Below are positions 27,296 through 36,938 of a stretch of 64,000 bases of DNA, in pieces (position 1 is the first letter of the stretch; the number at the start of each line of letters is the position of its first letter). This DNA is from Clostridia bacterium (GTDB lineage Bacteria; Bacillota; Clostridia; Lachnospirales; Lachnospiraceae). Both the position numbers and the translations under genes were made by a program. The stretch is taken from positions 788,554 to 852,553 of the forward strand of contig CAJTAT010000001.1 in NCBI GenBank assembly GCA_910574475.1, in the 5' to 3' direction. The notes under the pieces are model-generated. The model made no database searches. It was not told the origin of the DNA and saw only the letters and a program-made list of their open reading frames with translations.

Positions 27296-29343
27296 TATAA
27301 TTCTCCTTCCTCCAACATTTTGTCAATAGTGTGTTTTATGATTTCCATGCTTTCCTCTATACCACAATTCAACTGAACTCCTGCCATACTCATATGGCCG
27401 CCGCCGCCCATCCGTTCCATCAAAATCTGTACATTGACTTCATCAATGGATCGGGCGCTGACGTATGTCTTTTGCTGATAATATGTCAAAACAATAGACG
27501 CTTTTATACCAATTATGTTTAATAGTTCATTGGCCGCCTGTGCCCCCACAATCGTAGGACTCTCAATATTTTCATTGGGGCAGACAGAGATGGCAAAGCC
27601 ATGATACACTTCTGCATGGCGAACCGCCTCTGCGCGAGCCTTATATTCCGCCATCCCGTTTCGGAACATCTTACGCACACGAGTGACATCCGCACCGCAG
27701 CGCCGTAGAAAGGCAGCCGCCTCAAAAGTACGCACACCTGTCTTTCCCATAAAGTTATCTGTGTCCAGAATAATTCCTGCATAGAGGCAATCCGCCTCCA
27801 CTGCTTTAATCTTCAAGCCCTCGTCAAAATACTGCAGAATCTCAGCCACCATTTCACAGGCAGAAGAGGCATAGGGCTCAATATAAGACAGAACGGCATT
27901 TTCAATCTGCTCATTCGTCTGCCTGTGATGATCAAGCACTACGATAGTGGGTGTCCTATTCAGCAATCCGCTGCACTCCGTATAGTTGGGGCGATTGGTA
28001 TCCACAACTACCAGAACCGTATTTCGGTCAATCATTTCCAGGGCCTGCTCTCCGGTCAGGAACATATCTGTCTCATAGGCTGGGTTATCTGTAAAACATT
28101 CCTTCATGGGACGCACAGAGCTTGTCACATCATTCAGCACAATGTAGGCCCGTTTGTTCAGCACCTTGGCCGCACGATAGATACCGATGGAGGCGCCAAA
28201 AGAGTCCATATCCGTCATCTTGTGCCCCATTACCATAACCTTATCCCGGCTTTCAATAAACTCCCGAAGAGCATGAGCTTTTACTCTTGCTTTTACTCTG
28301 GTGGCCTTCTCTACTTGCTGGGTCTTTCCGCCAAAATACGTTATATGTTCGCCTTCTTTTATCACAACCTGATCGCCGCCACGAGCCAGGGCCATATCAA
28401 TGGCAATACGTGCATATTCATAATTTTCCGCATAAGTATCTGCACTTACTCCCAGGCCTATACTTAGGGTGACAGCCATTTCATTTCCAATGTTCACTGT
28501 CTTCACATCCTGCAGAAGCTCAAACTTGTTCTCCCGCATTGCTGGCAAGTCTTTTTCCTGGATGGCGATAAAGTATTTATCCTTTTCCAGTTTTTTGACT
28601 ATACCGCCAAAGCTTCCGATATATTTATTGATTTTACGATCTACCAGAGCAACTAGCAGGGAACGACGCACTTCCTCCACTGTCTCCAGGGCTTCCTCAT
28701 AGTTATCCAGATAAATCAGACCAGCTACAAGTCGCTCTTCCTGAACCATCCGAATATATTTATTGATCTCTGTCTCCTCAAACAGGTAGACAGCCAGAAA
28801 ATATTCATCGTTTTCTTTATCCTCTAAAAAAGCACTGGCGTCTATCATATGATCCATGTAGACCTTTTGCACATTCACCCGAAAGTCCTTTTCTTCATAG
28901 GAAAAACGGATGGTTTTATTCTCCTCAGAATCCTCCTGGGGCAGCATTTCTTTTGCAAATTCAGGGAAAAAATGCGTAATAGGCTTATGCAGGCTCTTTT
29001 TGCTTTTCCCGCTGACTTCAAAAAATGCTGTATTGGCCCACAGTACTTTTCCATCTTCATCCAGAAGCCCATAAGGAATTGCCAACTCTCGCAGAAGTTT
29101 CCTCTGTATCTGATCATATTGGGTGGCAAACGAGAGCAATTCAGTGTAAATACGCGACCGATTGCGCACATAAAGTATCGTGACTACCACCACATAAATT
29201 ACAAGAAATGCAGACATCAATAATCCGGCTTTTACAGAGACTGGATACATGCTGATATTCATCACCAGAAGCAGAATACTTAATATCAGCGGCCATTGAA
29301 TGTAAGTTTTTAACTGGCCCTTTAATTTGATCTTTTTTTTCAT
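27295..29343 (-). CDS. gdpP: cyclic-di-AMP phosphodiesterase GdpP
   Basis: A 682-aa membrane enzyme that hydrolyses c-di-AMP. Two N-terminal membrane helices (about 15-53) lead to a PAS domain ([17 protein letters not shown]), a degenerate GGDEF domain without the GGDEF signature, and a DHH-DHHA1 catalytic unit with [20 protein letters not shown] and VVLDHHRQ plus the C-terminal [10 protein letters not shown]. First gene of gdpP-rplI-dnaB. An extended -10 (TGATATAAT, 29406-29414, minus strand) lies upstream. Confidence 0.95.
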   Translation of the reverse strand: MKKKIKLKGQLKTYIQWPLILSILLLVMNISMYPVSVKAGLLMSAFLVIYVVVVTILYVRNRSRIYTELLSFATQYDQIQRKLLRELAIPYGLLDEDGKVLWANTAFFEVSGKSKKSLHKPITHFFPEFAKEMLPQEDSEENKTIRFSYEEKDFRVNVQKVYMDHMIDASAFLEDKENDEYFLAVYLFEETEINKYIRMVQEERLVAGLIYLDNYEEALETVEEVRRSLLVALVDRKINKYIGSFGGIVKKLEKDKYFIAIQEKDLPAMRENKFELLQDVKTVNIGNEMAVTLSIGLGVSADTYAENYEYARIAIDMALARGGDQVVIKEGEHITYFGGKTQQVEKATRVKARVKAHALREFIESRDKVMVMGHKMTDMDSFGASIGIYRAAKVLNKRAYIVLNDVTSSVRPMKECFTDNPAYETDMFLTGEQALEMIDRNTVLVVVDTNRPNYTECSGLLNRTPTIVVLDHHRQTNEQIENAVLSYIEPYASSACEMVAEILQYFDEGLKIKAVEADCLYAGIILDTDNFMGKTGVRTFEAAAFLRRCGADVTRVRKMFRNGMAEYKARAEAVRHAEVYHGFAISVCPNENIESPTIVGAQAANELLNIIGIKASIVLTYYQQKTYVSARSIDEVNVQILMERMGGGGHMSMAGVQLNCGIEESMEIIKHTIDKMLEEGEL

Positions 29344-29442
29344 TTTATGTTATATCTCCATCTGCTTAGGTTTTCCCTTGCTGTACGTATTCAGTAAGTG
29401 TTCCTATTATATCATAACTTACTCTTATTTTCCATACAAAAT

Positions 29443-29470
29443 AAAGCCGGGTATGGAAAAACCCGGCTTT
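29443..29470 (-). terminator. terminator after the flavorubredoxin gene
   Basis: Arms AAAGCCGGGT and ACCCGGCTTT, then TTATTTTG on the minus strand. Confidence 0.8.
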
Positions 29471-29516
29471 CGTGTACGTCATTCGCCTCTGCCTCAGTAG
29501 CCAAAGAGACTCGCTC

Positions 29517-32054
29517 CTATCTTTTGAACAGTTCCTGAAAAGAAATCCTTTGCTCCACTGCCTCCGTCAATTCTGCCATTCTTGTGACATCTCCAATCAA
29601 AATTACACCGCAGAGACGGTTGTTTCTAAAATAATATTTCTCGTATTGCTTTTTGGCCACATCTTTGAATTCCACAGTCCTGTAGATAAGTGCCGGGTTT
29701 GTGCCGTTGTCTCCGATGGAGAAGAGTGCCGTATTCATCCCATGGAATGTCAATGCAGCTGGGACTGTGGTATACTCGAGAGCGTCTCCTGCCGCATTGG
29801 CGCCTGCTACCTTTCCCTCTTCCACAGCCTGAGGCCATATGGCATAATTAAGGCCTTCATACTGTGCACAATCTCCGCAGGCATAAATATTTTCCTCGCT
29901 GGTCTCCATGCGGCTGTTCACTATAACGGAACGCTCTACCGCCAATCCAGCCTCTTTTGCAATCCCCGTATTCGCCCGGACACCGCAGGATACGATTACC
30001 ATTTGGGCTGGAATCAACTGTCCGTCACCTAGGCGGACTCCTGTCACACGGCCTTCCCCCTCAATAGTGCTGATTTCCACTCCTGTAAATATCTCAATCC
30101 CCTGGGCTTCGCTTATACTTTTAAGCATTTGAGCGGCCCCTTCATCCAACTGACGTCCCATCAGTCGCGGTGCAAGCTCCAGGACAGTCACTTTGCAATG
30201 AGCCTTTTTCATCTCCCAGGCTGCCTCCAGTCCCAGGACGCCGCCGCCAATCACTACCACATCCTTTGTGTCTTTTAATAGCTCTGTCACCTTCTCAGTG
30301 TCCCTGAGACGCCGGATAGCTACAACTCCCATCTGATCCGCACCGGGAATCGGAGGAATAAAACATTCTGATCCCAAAGCATAAATAAGCTTTGTATATT
30401 TAAATTTTGCATGATCATCCGTATAGATTTCCTTTTCTTTTGTATCAATACAAGTGACATGCTTTCCGAGTATTTGGCAAATATTTTCTTTCTCATACCA
30501 AGAAGCGTCCTGAATGGCGATCTGTTCGGCACTCAATCCAGCCACCAGAGACTTCGTCAGCATAGGGCGATTGTAAGCCGGATACTCTTCATTTGAAATG
30601 ATATAGATAGAACCTGTCTTGTCCCTATCCCGGATCGCTTTTGCAGCGCTGATTCCAGCTGCGCCATTTCCAAGAATGGCATACAAGTTCTGGGTATCCT
30701 GTTTGTAATTGATCTCCTCTTCCTCTACAGGTACAAAATTCTCCTTTCCCACACCGCAGACTGGACAGATTTCCAGAGATGAGTCGAAAATTTCTCCACA
30801 GACGAGACATTTCACAAGACTTGACTTTCCTTTTTTCTTCTTCGGATTTTCTTTATCTAAAAGGAGGCATCCAAAATGATAACCGTACTCATAAGCTTCC
30901 AGTAAATCTACCTCACCAGGCTTCAGTTTTACCCGGAATCCATCCACAACACGCATATTCAGCTGCTTTAAACGTTCCAAAATATGAAGAACTCCCTCTC
31001 CGCTCCATCCATAACTTCCAAAGGCGCTGGCTAGCTTTCCTCCATGGGTTTCTGCAAAGATAGACGTGGTCAAATCCCAGATTGGCTTTAAGGCCTCGCC
31101 TACAATTGTAGGGGTTCCCAAAAGAATCCCGTCTGCAAATGTCAATTCTTCCAGGACCTTTGCCGTATCCGCCGTCACCATATCATAGATTCGCACTTCT
31201 ATATCGCCGCTGTCTCTGATACCTTTTTCAATCTGTTCCGCTAACTGGCCTGTATAACCGTAGGCACTCACGTAGGGAATCACCACGGTTTTCTTTGAAT
31301 TAGGATTTATCTCCTCACACCAGTCCTCATACGTATTTAACATCTTATCAATTCCTGTGTCCAGCACAGGTCCATGCCCAGTGCAGATCATTGAGATATC
31401 CAGCTCCCGTACCTTTTTCAGCGCATCACGCATAAAGGGTTTATAGGGCCCAATGATACAGTCAAAATAATACCGTGTTGCTTTCCAGTAATCATCCTGG
31501 TTTGTAACTTTGCTAGCAAGAATCTCAGAAAAGGAATAATGAGATCCGAATGAGTCACATGTGAACAAAATTTGTTCCTCTTCTATATAAGTATACATCG
31601 TATCTGGCCAGTGAAGGTTGGGTACACAGAGAAACTGAAGAGTAACATTTCCAATCTTCATCTCCTGGTTGTCTTTCACTGGAATACTACAAAAGTCCCT
31701 GTTTACAATGTTTTGCAAAAATGAAATCGCTGTGCTTGTAGCAATGATTTTAAGCTGCGGATTTAGTTCCAACAAATGTTCCACACTGCCTGCATGGTCT
31801 GGCTCTGTATGGTTCACAATGAGATAATCAATTTTGGTTACATCTATGATCTCCTTCAATTCATTTAAATACTCATCCAGCCATTTTTCTTTGGCAGTCT
31901 CTATGAGAATGGTTTTGTCCCCAGCTTTATACACATAAGAATTGTAGGTAGTACCAAACTCTGTGTACATAATAATATCAAATACCCGAAGTGTGTCATC
32001 CAGAATTCCTGCCCAGTAAAAATTTTCCCGAAGTTTTAATGCTTTTGCTTTCAT
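29517..32054 (-). CDS. flavodiiron-rubredoxin-NAD(P)H oxidoreductase fusion (O2/NO reductase)
   Basis: An 845-aa self-contained detoxification enzyme for oxygen or nitric oxide in anaerobes. Residues 1-250 are a metallo-beta-lactamase-like diiron domain with ligands His82, Glu84, Asp86, His87, His148, Asp167, His227; 255-400 a flavodoxin FMN domain; 412-440 a rubredoxin with Cys416/419/430/433 (CLVC and CPVC); 455-845 a pyridine-nucleotide disulfide oxidoreductase-type reductase with FAD loop GNGAAG and NAD loop IGGGVLG. One chain therefore carries electrons from NAD(P)H through rubredoxin to the diiron site. Monocistronic; NO versus O2 preference cannot be read from sequence. Confidence 0.93.
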   Translation of the reverse strand: MKAKALKLRENFYWAGILDDTLRVFDIIMYTEFGTTYNSYVYKAGDKTILIETAKEKWLDEYLNELKEIIDVTKIDYLIVNHTEPDHAGSVEHLLELNPQLKIIATSTAISFLQNIVNRDFCSIPVKDNQEMKIGNVTLQFLCVPNLHWPDTMYTYIEEEQILFTCDSFGSHYSFSEILASKVTNQDDYWKATRYYFDCIIGPYKPFMRDALKKVRELDISMICTGHGPVLDTGIDKMLNTYEDWCEEINPNSKKTVVIPYVSAYGYTGQLAEQIEKGIRDSGDIEVRIYDMVTADTAKVLEELTFADGILLGTPTIVGEALKPIWDLTTSIFAETHGGKLASAFGSYGWSGEGVLHILERLKQLNMRVVDGFRVKLKPGEVDLLEAYEYGYHFGCLLLDKENPKKKKGKSSLVKCLVCGEIFDSSLEICPVCGVGKENFVPVEEEEINYKQDTQNLYAILGNGAAGISAAKAIRDRDKTGSIYIISNEEYPAYNRPMLTKSLVAGLSAEQIAIQDASWYEKENICQILGKHVTCIDTKEKEIYTDDHAKFKYTKLIYALGSECFIPPIPGADQMGVVAIRRLRDTEKVTELLKDTKDVVVIGGGVLGLEAAWEMKKAHCKVTVLELAPRLMGRQLDEGAAQMLKSISEAQGIEIFTGVEISTIEGEGRVTGVRLGDGQLIPAQMVIVSCGVRANTGIAKEAGLAVERSVIVNSRMETSEENIYACGDCAQYEGLNYAIWPQAVEEGKVAGANAAGDALEYTTVPAALTFHGMNTALFSIGDNGTNPALIYRTVEFKDVAKKQYEKYYFRNNRLCGVILIGDVTRMAELTEAVEQRISFQELFKR

Positions 32055-32178
32055 TTTGGGTCCTCCTTTTTAAGCTTCCCTGGCTCTTTCATTGTAGTTA
32101 TTATTTACAACTTTCTTATTTAATATTTTCTTTCTACTGTTCTTAGTACAAAAAGTTCCATGTACATGCCTATATAAA

Positions 32179-32215
32179 ATGCCCTTTTGATTATCCATGA
32201 CAACCAAAGGGGCAT
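32179..32215 (-). terminator. terminator after rpsR
   Basis: Arms ATGCCCTTT and AAAGGGGCAT (one bulge), then TTTTATAT on the minus strand. Confidence 0.55.
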
Positions 32216-32236
32216 ACTTTCACACTTACTTATAAA

Positions 32237-32503
32237 TTAATCCATTACATATGGCATCAGACTGATATGGCGAGCTCTCTTAATAGCCACTGTGAGCGCT
32301 CTTTGATGCTTTGCACAGTTACCTGTGATTCTTCTGGGAAGAATTTTTCCTCTCTCAGATACATATCTTTTTAATTTATTTACATCTTTATAATTGATCT
32401 CATTATTTTCTTTGCCGCAGAACACACAGACTTTCTTCCTTCTGCGCCCTACGCCTCTTCTTCTCATGGGAGAATCACTTTTATCAGATTTTGTGTAAGC
32501 CAT
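32237..32503 (-). CDS. rpsR: 30S ribosomal protein S18
   Basis: An 88-aa ribosomal protein with [19 protein letters not shown] and the RNA-binding core [17 protein letters not shown]. The zinc-type CxxC is present, marking the C+ form. Last gene of rpsF-ssb-rpsR, 45 nt after ssb. Confidence 0.97.
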   Translation of the reverse strand: MAYTKSDKSDSPMRRRGVGRRRKKVCVFCGKENNEINYKDVNKLKRYVSERGKILPRRITGNCAKHQRALTVAIKRARHISLMPYVMD

Positions 32504-32548
32504 GGCTTTTACCTCCTTCTAAACTATCTTCATTTCATTCCACGATTA

Positions 32549-33001
32549 TTAGCTGAACGGCAATTCCTCATCAATTCCATCTGGGATGTTCATAAAGCCA
32601 TCGCCCGCTGCCGCAGAAGGCGCCGGTGCAGCCTGAAATGGATTCGCCTGCTGGAAGCTTCCTGCATGTTCTCCTGCTGCTGCTTTGCTCTCTGCAAATT
32701 CCTGCTCCTCTACTACTACGTCTGTGGTGTAGACTTTCTGTCCGTCACGATTGGTATAGCTTCCCGTCTGAATTCGTCCGGTGATGGCGATCTTAGTGCC
32801 CTGGCGCAGATATTTCTCTGCAAACTCTGCACTTCTTCCAAAAGCCACACAGCCGATAAAGTCTGCGGAAGCCTCTCCATCCCTCTTAAATCTTCGGTCT
32901 ACTGCCAATGTATATCTTGCCACTGCCGTAGCGTTCTCACCCTGTGAGTAGCGCACGTCTGGATCTCTCGTCAAACGTCCCATTAAAATCACTTTATTCA
33001 T
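32549..33001 (-). CDS. ssb: single-stranded DNA-binding protein
   Basis: A 150-aa OB-fold SSB: MNKVILMGRLTRDPDVRYSQ at the N-terminus, and an acidic tail ending DEELPFS that recruits replication and repair partners. The middle linker is Ala/Gln/Pro-rich. Middle gene of the ribosomal rpsF-ssb-rpsR operon. Confidence 0.96.
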   Translation of the reverse strand: MNKVILMGRLTRDPDVRYSQGENATAVARYTLAVDRRFKRDGEASADFIGCVAFGRSAEFAEKYLRQGTKIAITGRIQTGSYTNRDGQKVYTTDVVVEEQEFAESKAAAGEHAGSFQQANPFQAAPAPSAAAGDGFMNIPDGIDEELPFS

Positions 33002-33037
33002 ACTAATAATCCTCTACTTTCCGGTCAATACCTGACT

Positions 33038-33325
33038 CTATGCTTCTTTGCGAACGCACAAATAGCGGATGACATTTTCCATGATACGCACATGCTTTTC
33101 TACCTCTGCCGGGCATGTTGCATCAGCATCAAACTGGATAAAGTAATAATAAGCTTCACGCATATGCTGAATCTCATAGGCAAGTCTCTTCTTGCCCCAA
33201 TCTTCAACCTCTGTAACAGTTCCGCCGTAACGGGCAATATACTCTTTTGCTTTCTCTACGGTGGCTGTTCTCACGTCATCTTCTGCTTTGGCATTCACAA
33301 CCAATGCTAATTCATACTTGTTCAT
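33038..33325 (-). CDS. rpsF: 30S ribosomal protein S6
   Basis: A 95-aa ribosomal protein with YELALVVNAKAEDD, VEDWGKKRLAYEIQ and EAYYYFIQF. First gene of the operon, with a ribosome site AGGAGG and a promoter about 80-110 nt upstream; S6:S18 feedback on the leader is known in the family but the CCG-type site was not found here. Confidence 0.96.
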   Translation of the reverse strand: MNKYELALVVNAKAEDDVRTATVEKAKEYIARYGGTVTEVEDWGKKRLAYEIQHMREAYYYFIQFDADATCPAEVEKHVRIMENVIRYLCVRKEA

Positions 33326-33405
33326 GCTTTACCTCCTTTTGGTCTCTGGCTTCCCTCTATAAATAAGGGAAACAAGGATATTAAAATAATATATCACGAA
33401 TTAAT

Positions 33406-33434
33406 AGTGTAGCATAGTTTCCTCTGGATTGCAA
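33406..33434 (-). promoter_or_regulatory. promoter of rpsF-ssb-rpsR
   Basis: TTGCAA, 17-nt spacer, TACACT preceded by TGC (extended -10). Confidence 0.65.
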
Positions 33435-33459
33435 GTCCACATTTGGCAAAAAGTGACTT

Positions 33460-33639
33460 TTATGGCTTTCTCAATCCTCTGGTATTCTTTTCCACTAGCT
33501 TCCTGGCAATCATAATCTGATGACCGCATCCCAGACATTTTAGTCGAAAATCTGCCCCCACCCGCAAAATCTCCCACTCGGAGCTTCCACAGGGATGCTG
33601 CTTCTTAAGCTTGACAATATCTCCTACATTATATTCCAT
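33460..33639 (-). CDS. DUF951 family protein
   Basis: A 59-aa conserved Firmicutes protein beginning MEYNVGDIVKLKKQHPCGS, with a predicted zinc-binding set (HPCG, CLGCGH). Function unknown; in many genomes it lies near rpsF. The start ATG has GGAGAGG and lies 11 nt inside the end of the sirtuin gene, so the two are translationally coupled. Confidence 0.85.
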   Translation of the reverse strand: MEYNVGDIVKLKKQHPCGSSEWEILRVGADFRLKCLGCGHQIMIARKLVEKNTRGLRKP

Positions 33640-34348
33640 TGAGCACCTCTCCAATATTTTCCTGAATCAGCAGGTCTGCATGACTGTCTCTGGGGGTTGC
33701 AGCACGGTTGATCACCACCAGGTACTTGCCTGTAAAATAATCAATCAGGCCAGCCGCCGGATATACAGCCAGAGATGTGCCGCCAATGATCAGAAGCTCT
33801 GCATGAGCAATAGCCTCCACAGCTCCCTGAATCGTACGATTATCCAGCCCTTCCTCGTAGAGAACTACGTCCGGCTTAATTAGCCCTCCGCACTCGCAGC
33901 GGGGAACGCCCTCTGTCTCCAGCATATAGTGGGCGTCATAAAATTTACCGCATTTTTGACAGTAGTTGCGGTGTACAGAGCCGTGCAGTTCATAGACGCA
34001 CTTACTCCCAGCCAATTGATGAAGTCCGTCAATATTCTGAGTGACTATAGCTGTAAGCTTTCCCTGTTGTTCAAGCAAAGCCAGTTTCTTATGGGCTGCA
34101 TTGGGCTGTGCGTCCAGGCAAAGCATTTTTTTCTTATAAAAGCGATAGAATTCCTCTGTATTTTGTACAAAAAAGCTGTGGCTTAAAATAGTCTCTGGAG
34201 GGTATTTCCATTCCTGATGATATAAGCCGTCCGTACTGCGAAAGTCCGGGATCCCACTCTCTGTGGAGACGCCTGCTCCGCCAAAAAATACAATTGATTT
34301 GCTCTCCTGCACATATTCTTTTAAGCGTCTGATATTCTCCTCTGACAT
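33629..34348 (-). CDS. cobB: NAD-dependent protein deacylase (sirtuin)
   Basis: A 239-aa Sir2 enzyme that removes acyl groups from lysine using NAD. The NAD-binding signature GGAGVSTESGIPDFRS, TQNIDGLHQLAG, catalytic His in ELHGSVHRNYC, and a zinc site from CQKC plus CECGG are present. It heads a two-gene unit with DUF951. Confidence 0.95.
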   Translation of the reverse strand: MSEENIRRLKEYVQESKSIVFFGGAGVSTESGIPDFRSTDGLYHQEWKYPPETILSHSFFVQNTEEFYRFYKKKMLCLDAQPNAAHKKLALLEQQGKLTAIVTQNIDGLHQLAGSKCVYELHGSVHRNYCQKCGKFYDAHYMLETEGVPRCECGGLIKPDVVLYEEGLDNRTIQGAVEAIAHAELLIIGGTSLAVYPAAGLIDYFTGKYLVVINRAATPRDSHADLLIQENIGEVLNGI

Positions 34349-34396
34349 GGAATCTTCCTCTCCTTTTTTCGTATGGAACCAATTCTATTTATTGAT

Positions 34397-35170
34397 CTAC
34401 CAAATCTTTTTTCCGTGAACCAGATATCGCTTTTTTCCGCTTTTATCGCAAGTAGAAAGGCTAATTACAGAATCCAATACGCTTACTTCCACCCCAGTAT
34501 CATAAGCAGAGCGCTCCTTAAGCTTTTCCAAAAATCTACTATACTCATCATTCCGCTCAAAGCCTATGGTGTAACTGTCGCTTTTAACAGATGTCTCATA
34601 GCATGAAAAAATCTCATAGGCGTGGGTTCCATCTTCCTGATCAATATAAATCAGTGGGTGCTCTACCAGAAAAGAAGGGGACTTATACTCCTTTAATTCC
34701 CCGAACATAGCACCGTTCTTCATATTGTGACCATAAATAATAGTATGAAGGTCCGTAAAATCAGGGCTATTTAGAACCTCCATGAAGATACTGCCTGAAC
34801 TATTTACTGTATCATTAAACGTATGATTCAGATAGTATACATCGTCATCCCCTTTTAATATAGGGTAATTGACTTGTGTATCTGGAATCTCGATCCATCC
34901 TATCACATCTTCATTCAATTCTCTCAGCTTGTCAAAGGCCACCCGCTGTTCACGCTCCCCTGACTCTTCATTCGGTTCCTCTGATCCTTCCTCCGGCACC
35001 TCCTCATTGACATACTGGCGAAGATCTTCATATTCATCCGTTCCTTCTTTATATTCCAGATAAATACCCGCTAACTGCCAGGCACTAAACCCTAGCACAG
35101 CAATACATACAGTCAGCAAAACAATCAATGGAATTGCAGACCGTTTCTTTCTTCTTCTCTTTCTCTCCAT
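34397..35170 (-). CDS. srtB: class B sortase
   Basis: A 257-aa membrane transpeptidase that anchors surface proteins to the cell wall. Membrane helix about residues 11-35, acidic linker 36-80, catalytic domain with YGHNMKNGAMFGEL (His), SLSTCDKS (Cys) and RYLVHGK (Arg), the SrtB pattern. No LPxTG/NPxTN substrate gene is next to it. Likely monocistronic. Confidence 0.92.
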   Translation of the reverse strand: MERKRRRKKRSAIPLIVLLTVCIAVLGFSAWQLAGIYLEYKEGTDEYEDLRQYVNEEVPEEGSEEPNEESGEREQRVAFDKLRELNEDVIGWIEIPDTQVNYPILKGDDDVYYLNHTFNDTVNSSGSIFMEVLNSPDFTDLHTIIYGHNMKNGAMFGELKEYKSPSFLVEHPLIYIDQEDGTHAYEIFSCYETSVKSDSYTIGFERNDEYSRFLEKLKERSAYDTGVEVSVLDSVISLSTCDKSGKKRYLVHGKKIW

Positions 35171-35227
35171 ACCTTTTCACCTCTCGTCTATTCTACCAAA
35201 CAATATTTAAAAAAGCCAGAATAAACT

Positions 35228-35827
35228 TTACAATCCCTCTGGAACCTCAATCCAGACAGGTTCCGGCACAAACTCATTTTCTTCTGAGCAGGCTGCAAGG
35301 CTGCAAGGCTCCTTCTTCATATTATAGAGCTTACAGTAATACTTTTTATCATTTTGAAAATGACGCATTTCCTCTGGTAATGCACAAAATGAATCCAATG
35401 GGATCCGCATCCCTTTTCCCTCGGCTTTCATAAAGCTTTCTTTTAATACCCAAATTTGGTGAAATTTTTCTTCCCTTTTTAGCTCCTCAGTCTCCCAAAA
35501 ATCTTTTATCTCTAATGGGTGAAATTTTTTCACAATACGCTCCATATGCTTTCTACTTTTCCAGCTTTCCACATCGATGCCCACTGGCTTCTCTCCTATG
35601 GCACAGGCTGCATATATACCACTATGGGAAAGATTGATAAAGATATCAGGATATTCTGCAAGAAACGGCTTTCCCCATTTATCTCTTTCAAGCAAAATGG
35701 GCGCACAGAGCTTTGGATATTCTCTTTCAAGAGCCATATCCAAAAGTCTGCGCGCCCATCTGGACTGCTGCATGTGATTCATTCTGATATTTGTATTTGA
35801 ACGCCTGGTTATATACACATGAACCAT
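35228..35827 (-). CDS. 4'-phosphopantetheinyl transferase (Sfp-type)
   Basis: A 199-aa enzyme that loads the phosphopantetheine arm onto carrier proteins. It shows the Sfp signatures SHSGIYAACAI, PVGIDVE (magnesium ligands) and WVLKESFMKAEGKG. Start ATG at 35827, 4 nt after the stop of the C_GCAxxG gene; the upstream in-frame extension overlaps that gene and is unlikely. No polyketide or peptide synthetase is in the window. Confidence 0.87.
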   Translation of the reverse strand: MVHVYITRRSNTNIRMNHMQQSRWARRLLDMALEREYPKLCAPILLERDKWGKPFLAEYPDIFINLSHSGIYAACAIGEKPVGIDVESWKSRKHMERIVKKFHPLEIKDFWETEELKREEKFHQIWVLKESFMKAEGKGMRIPLDSFCALPEEMRHFQNDKKYYCKLYNMKKEPCSLAACSEENEFVPEPVWIEVPEGL

Positions 35828-35831
35828 AAAG

Positions 35832-36248
35832 CTATCCCTGTTCTGCAAACAAAAGCTGTTCTGCAATGGCTGCCGCATCCTCGATGCAGCCGTCGCAGGA
35901 ACGCAAAACCTTTTTTGTATCCACGCCTTTTAATTCTCTGCAGATCAAGGTTGTATTTTTCTCCAAAAACTGCTCTACAATCTGCTTAGAAAGCTTATAG
36001 GTAGCTCCCTTTGTCTTTGGATTCTGAGTATCGCCATCACTATTTATTAAACCTGCCAGCAAGATTGCACCAGACACGGCTCCGCAAGTGCTCTTCATGC
36101 CTCCCATTCCAGCGCCAAAAGCTTCCGCCACCCGAAACATATCCGATTCATCCATTCCCACTAAATCACAGTAAGCACAGGCCACAGCCTGGCAACAATT
36201 GTAGCCATTCTTATGATTTTCTAATGTCTTTTGTATTCTGCTCTCCAT
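35832..36248 (-). CDS. C_GCAxxG_C_C family protein
   Basis: A 138-aa protein of the C_GCAxxG_C_C family: NCCQAVACAYCD, the hallmark STCGAVSGAILLAGL and RSCDGCIEDAA. The spaced cysteines suggest a redox or metal cofactor role; biochemical function is not established. It is co-transcribed with the phosphopantetheinyl transferase. Confidence 0.88.
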   Translation of the reverse strand: MESRIQKTLENHKNGYNCCQAVACAYCDLVGMDESDMFRVAEAFGAGMGGMKSTCGAVSGAILLAGLINSDGDTQNPKTKGATYKLSKQIVEQFLEKNTTLICRELKGVDTKKVLRSCDGCIEDAAAIAEQLLFAEQG

Positions 36249-36283
36249 CTATTTTCTTCCTCCTCGTTTAAGCCCAGGTATTT

Positions 36284-36709
36284 TCACTTCATATTATGCT
36301 CATCTGTTCTCTGTTTTTTAACTATATCGCATTTTTTGAATTTCTGCAAGGGAAGAAAATTGTGGCGATTCCTGTAATAGCAAATACGGTTTCTGACATC
36401 TTTACCCTGATTCGCATAACCCTTTATAATTCTCTTAATCGTATTTCCCGAATAGGGTCGTAACAAATATACAAGTCCAGAGGATACTAGAATCGACAGC
36501 CAATTTTCTGCTGTCTTACGATCGATCTCCACATCTTTTCCCATATCAGCAAGGTTCACCTCCTGGCTGGTTCTCGCGGCAGTACAGGAAATGAACTTTA
36601 AAAACTTGTTTTCATCCTTTATAAATACCAAGTTTCGGATATCACGCTCCAGATAAGTCTGCATATATGCACCAAAATAATCCTCCGGCAGCAACTCTGG
36701 GATAGTCAA
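36284..36709 (-). pseudogene. DUF4143 ATPase remnant
   Basis: 141 codons matching the middle of the AAA/DUF4143 ATPase family (YLERDIRNLVFIKDENKFLK, DRKTAENWLSILVSSGLVYL, LRPYSGNTIKRIIK). The N-terminal Walker ATPase domain is absent, and after IIK the sequence jumps to unrelated basic residues (RNRICYYRNRHNFLPLQKF), consistent with an internal deletion and a scrambled end. Intact members are about 400 aa. Confidence 0.75.
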
Positions 36710-36733
36710 GCGCCTTTTTGTTCACTGAGGTTA

Positions 36734-36937
36734 CTATTCAATTTCAATATCCAAAGGTTTATCCAATTCCTCCGAGACATACTTTCCATTTTTCTTTCGC
36801 TGGCGTACACATTCAGTAAGCAGATACTCTATCTGTCCGTTGACCGAGCGAAAATCATCCTCTGCCCAGGCGGCAATCTCACTGTATAACTTTGCAGAAA
36901 GGCGGAGGGGAATTTGTTTTTTCTGTGTATCTGCCAT
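36734..36937 (-). CDS. Arc-like ribbon-helix-helix protein
   Basis: A 67-aa protein: QIPLRLSAKLYSEIAAWAED followed by RSVNGQIEYLLTECVRQRKK matches a ribbon-helix-helix DNA-binding fold, with an acidic tail. It starts 1 nt after the SPFH gene stop, so the two are translationally coupled; it may autoregulate the SPFH operon. Confidence 0.82.
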   Translation of the reverse strand: MADTQKKQIPLRLSAKLYSEIAAWAEDDFRSVNGQIEYLLTECVRQRKKNGKYVSEELDKPLDIEIE

Positions 36938-36938
36938 A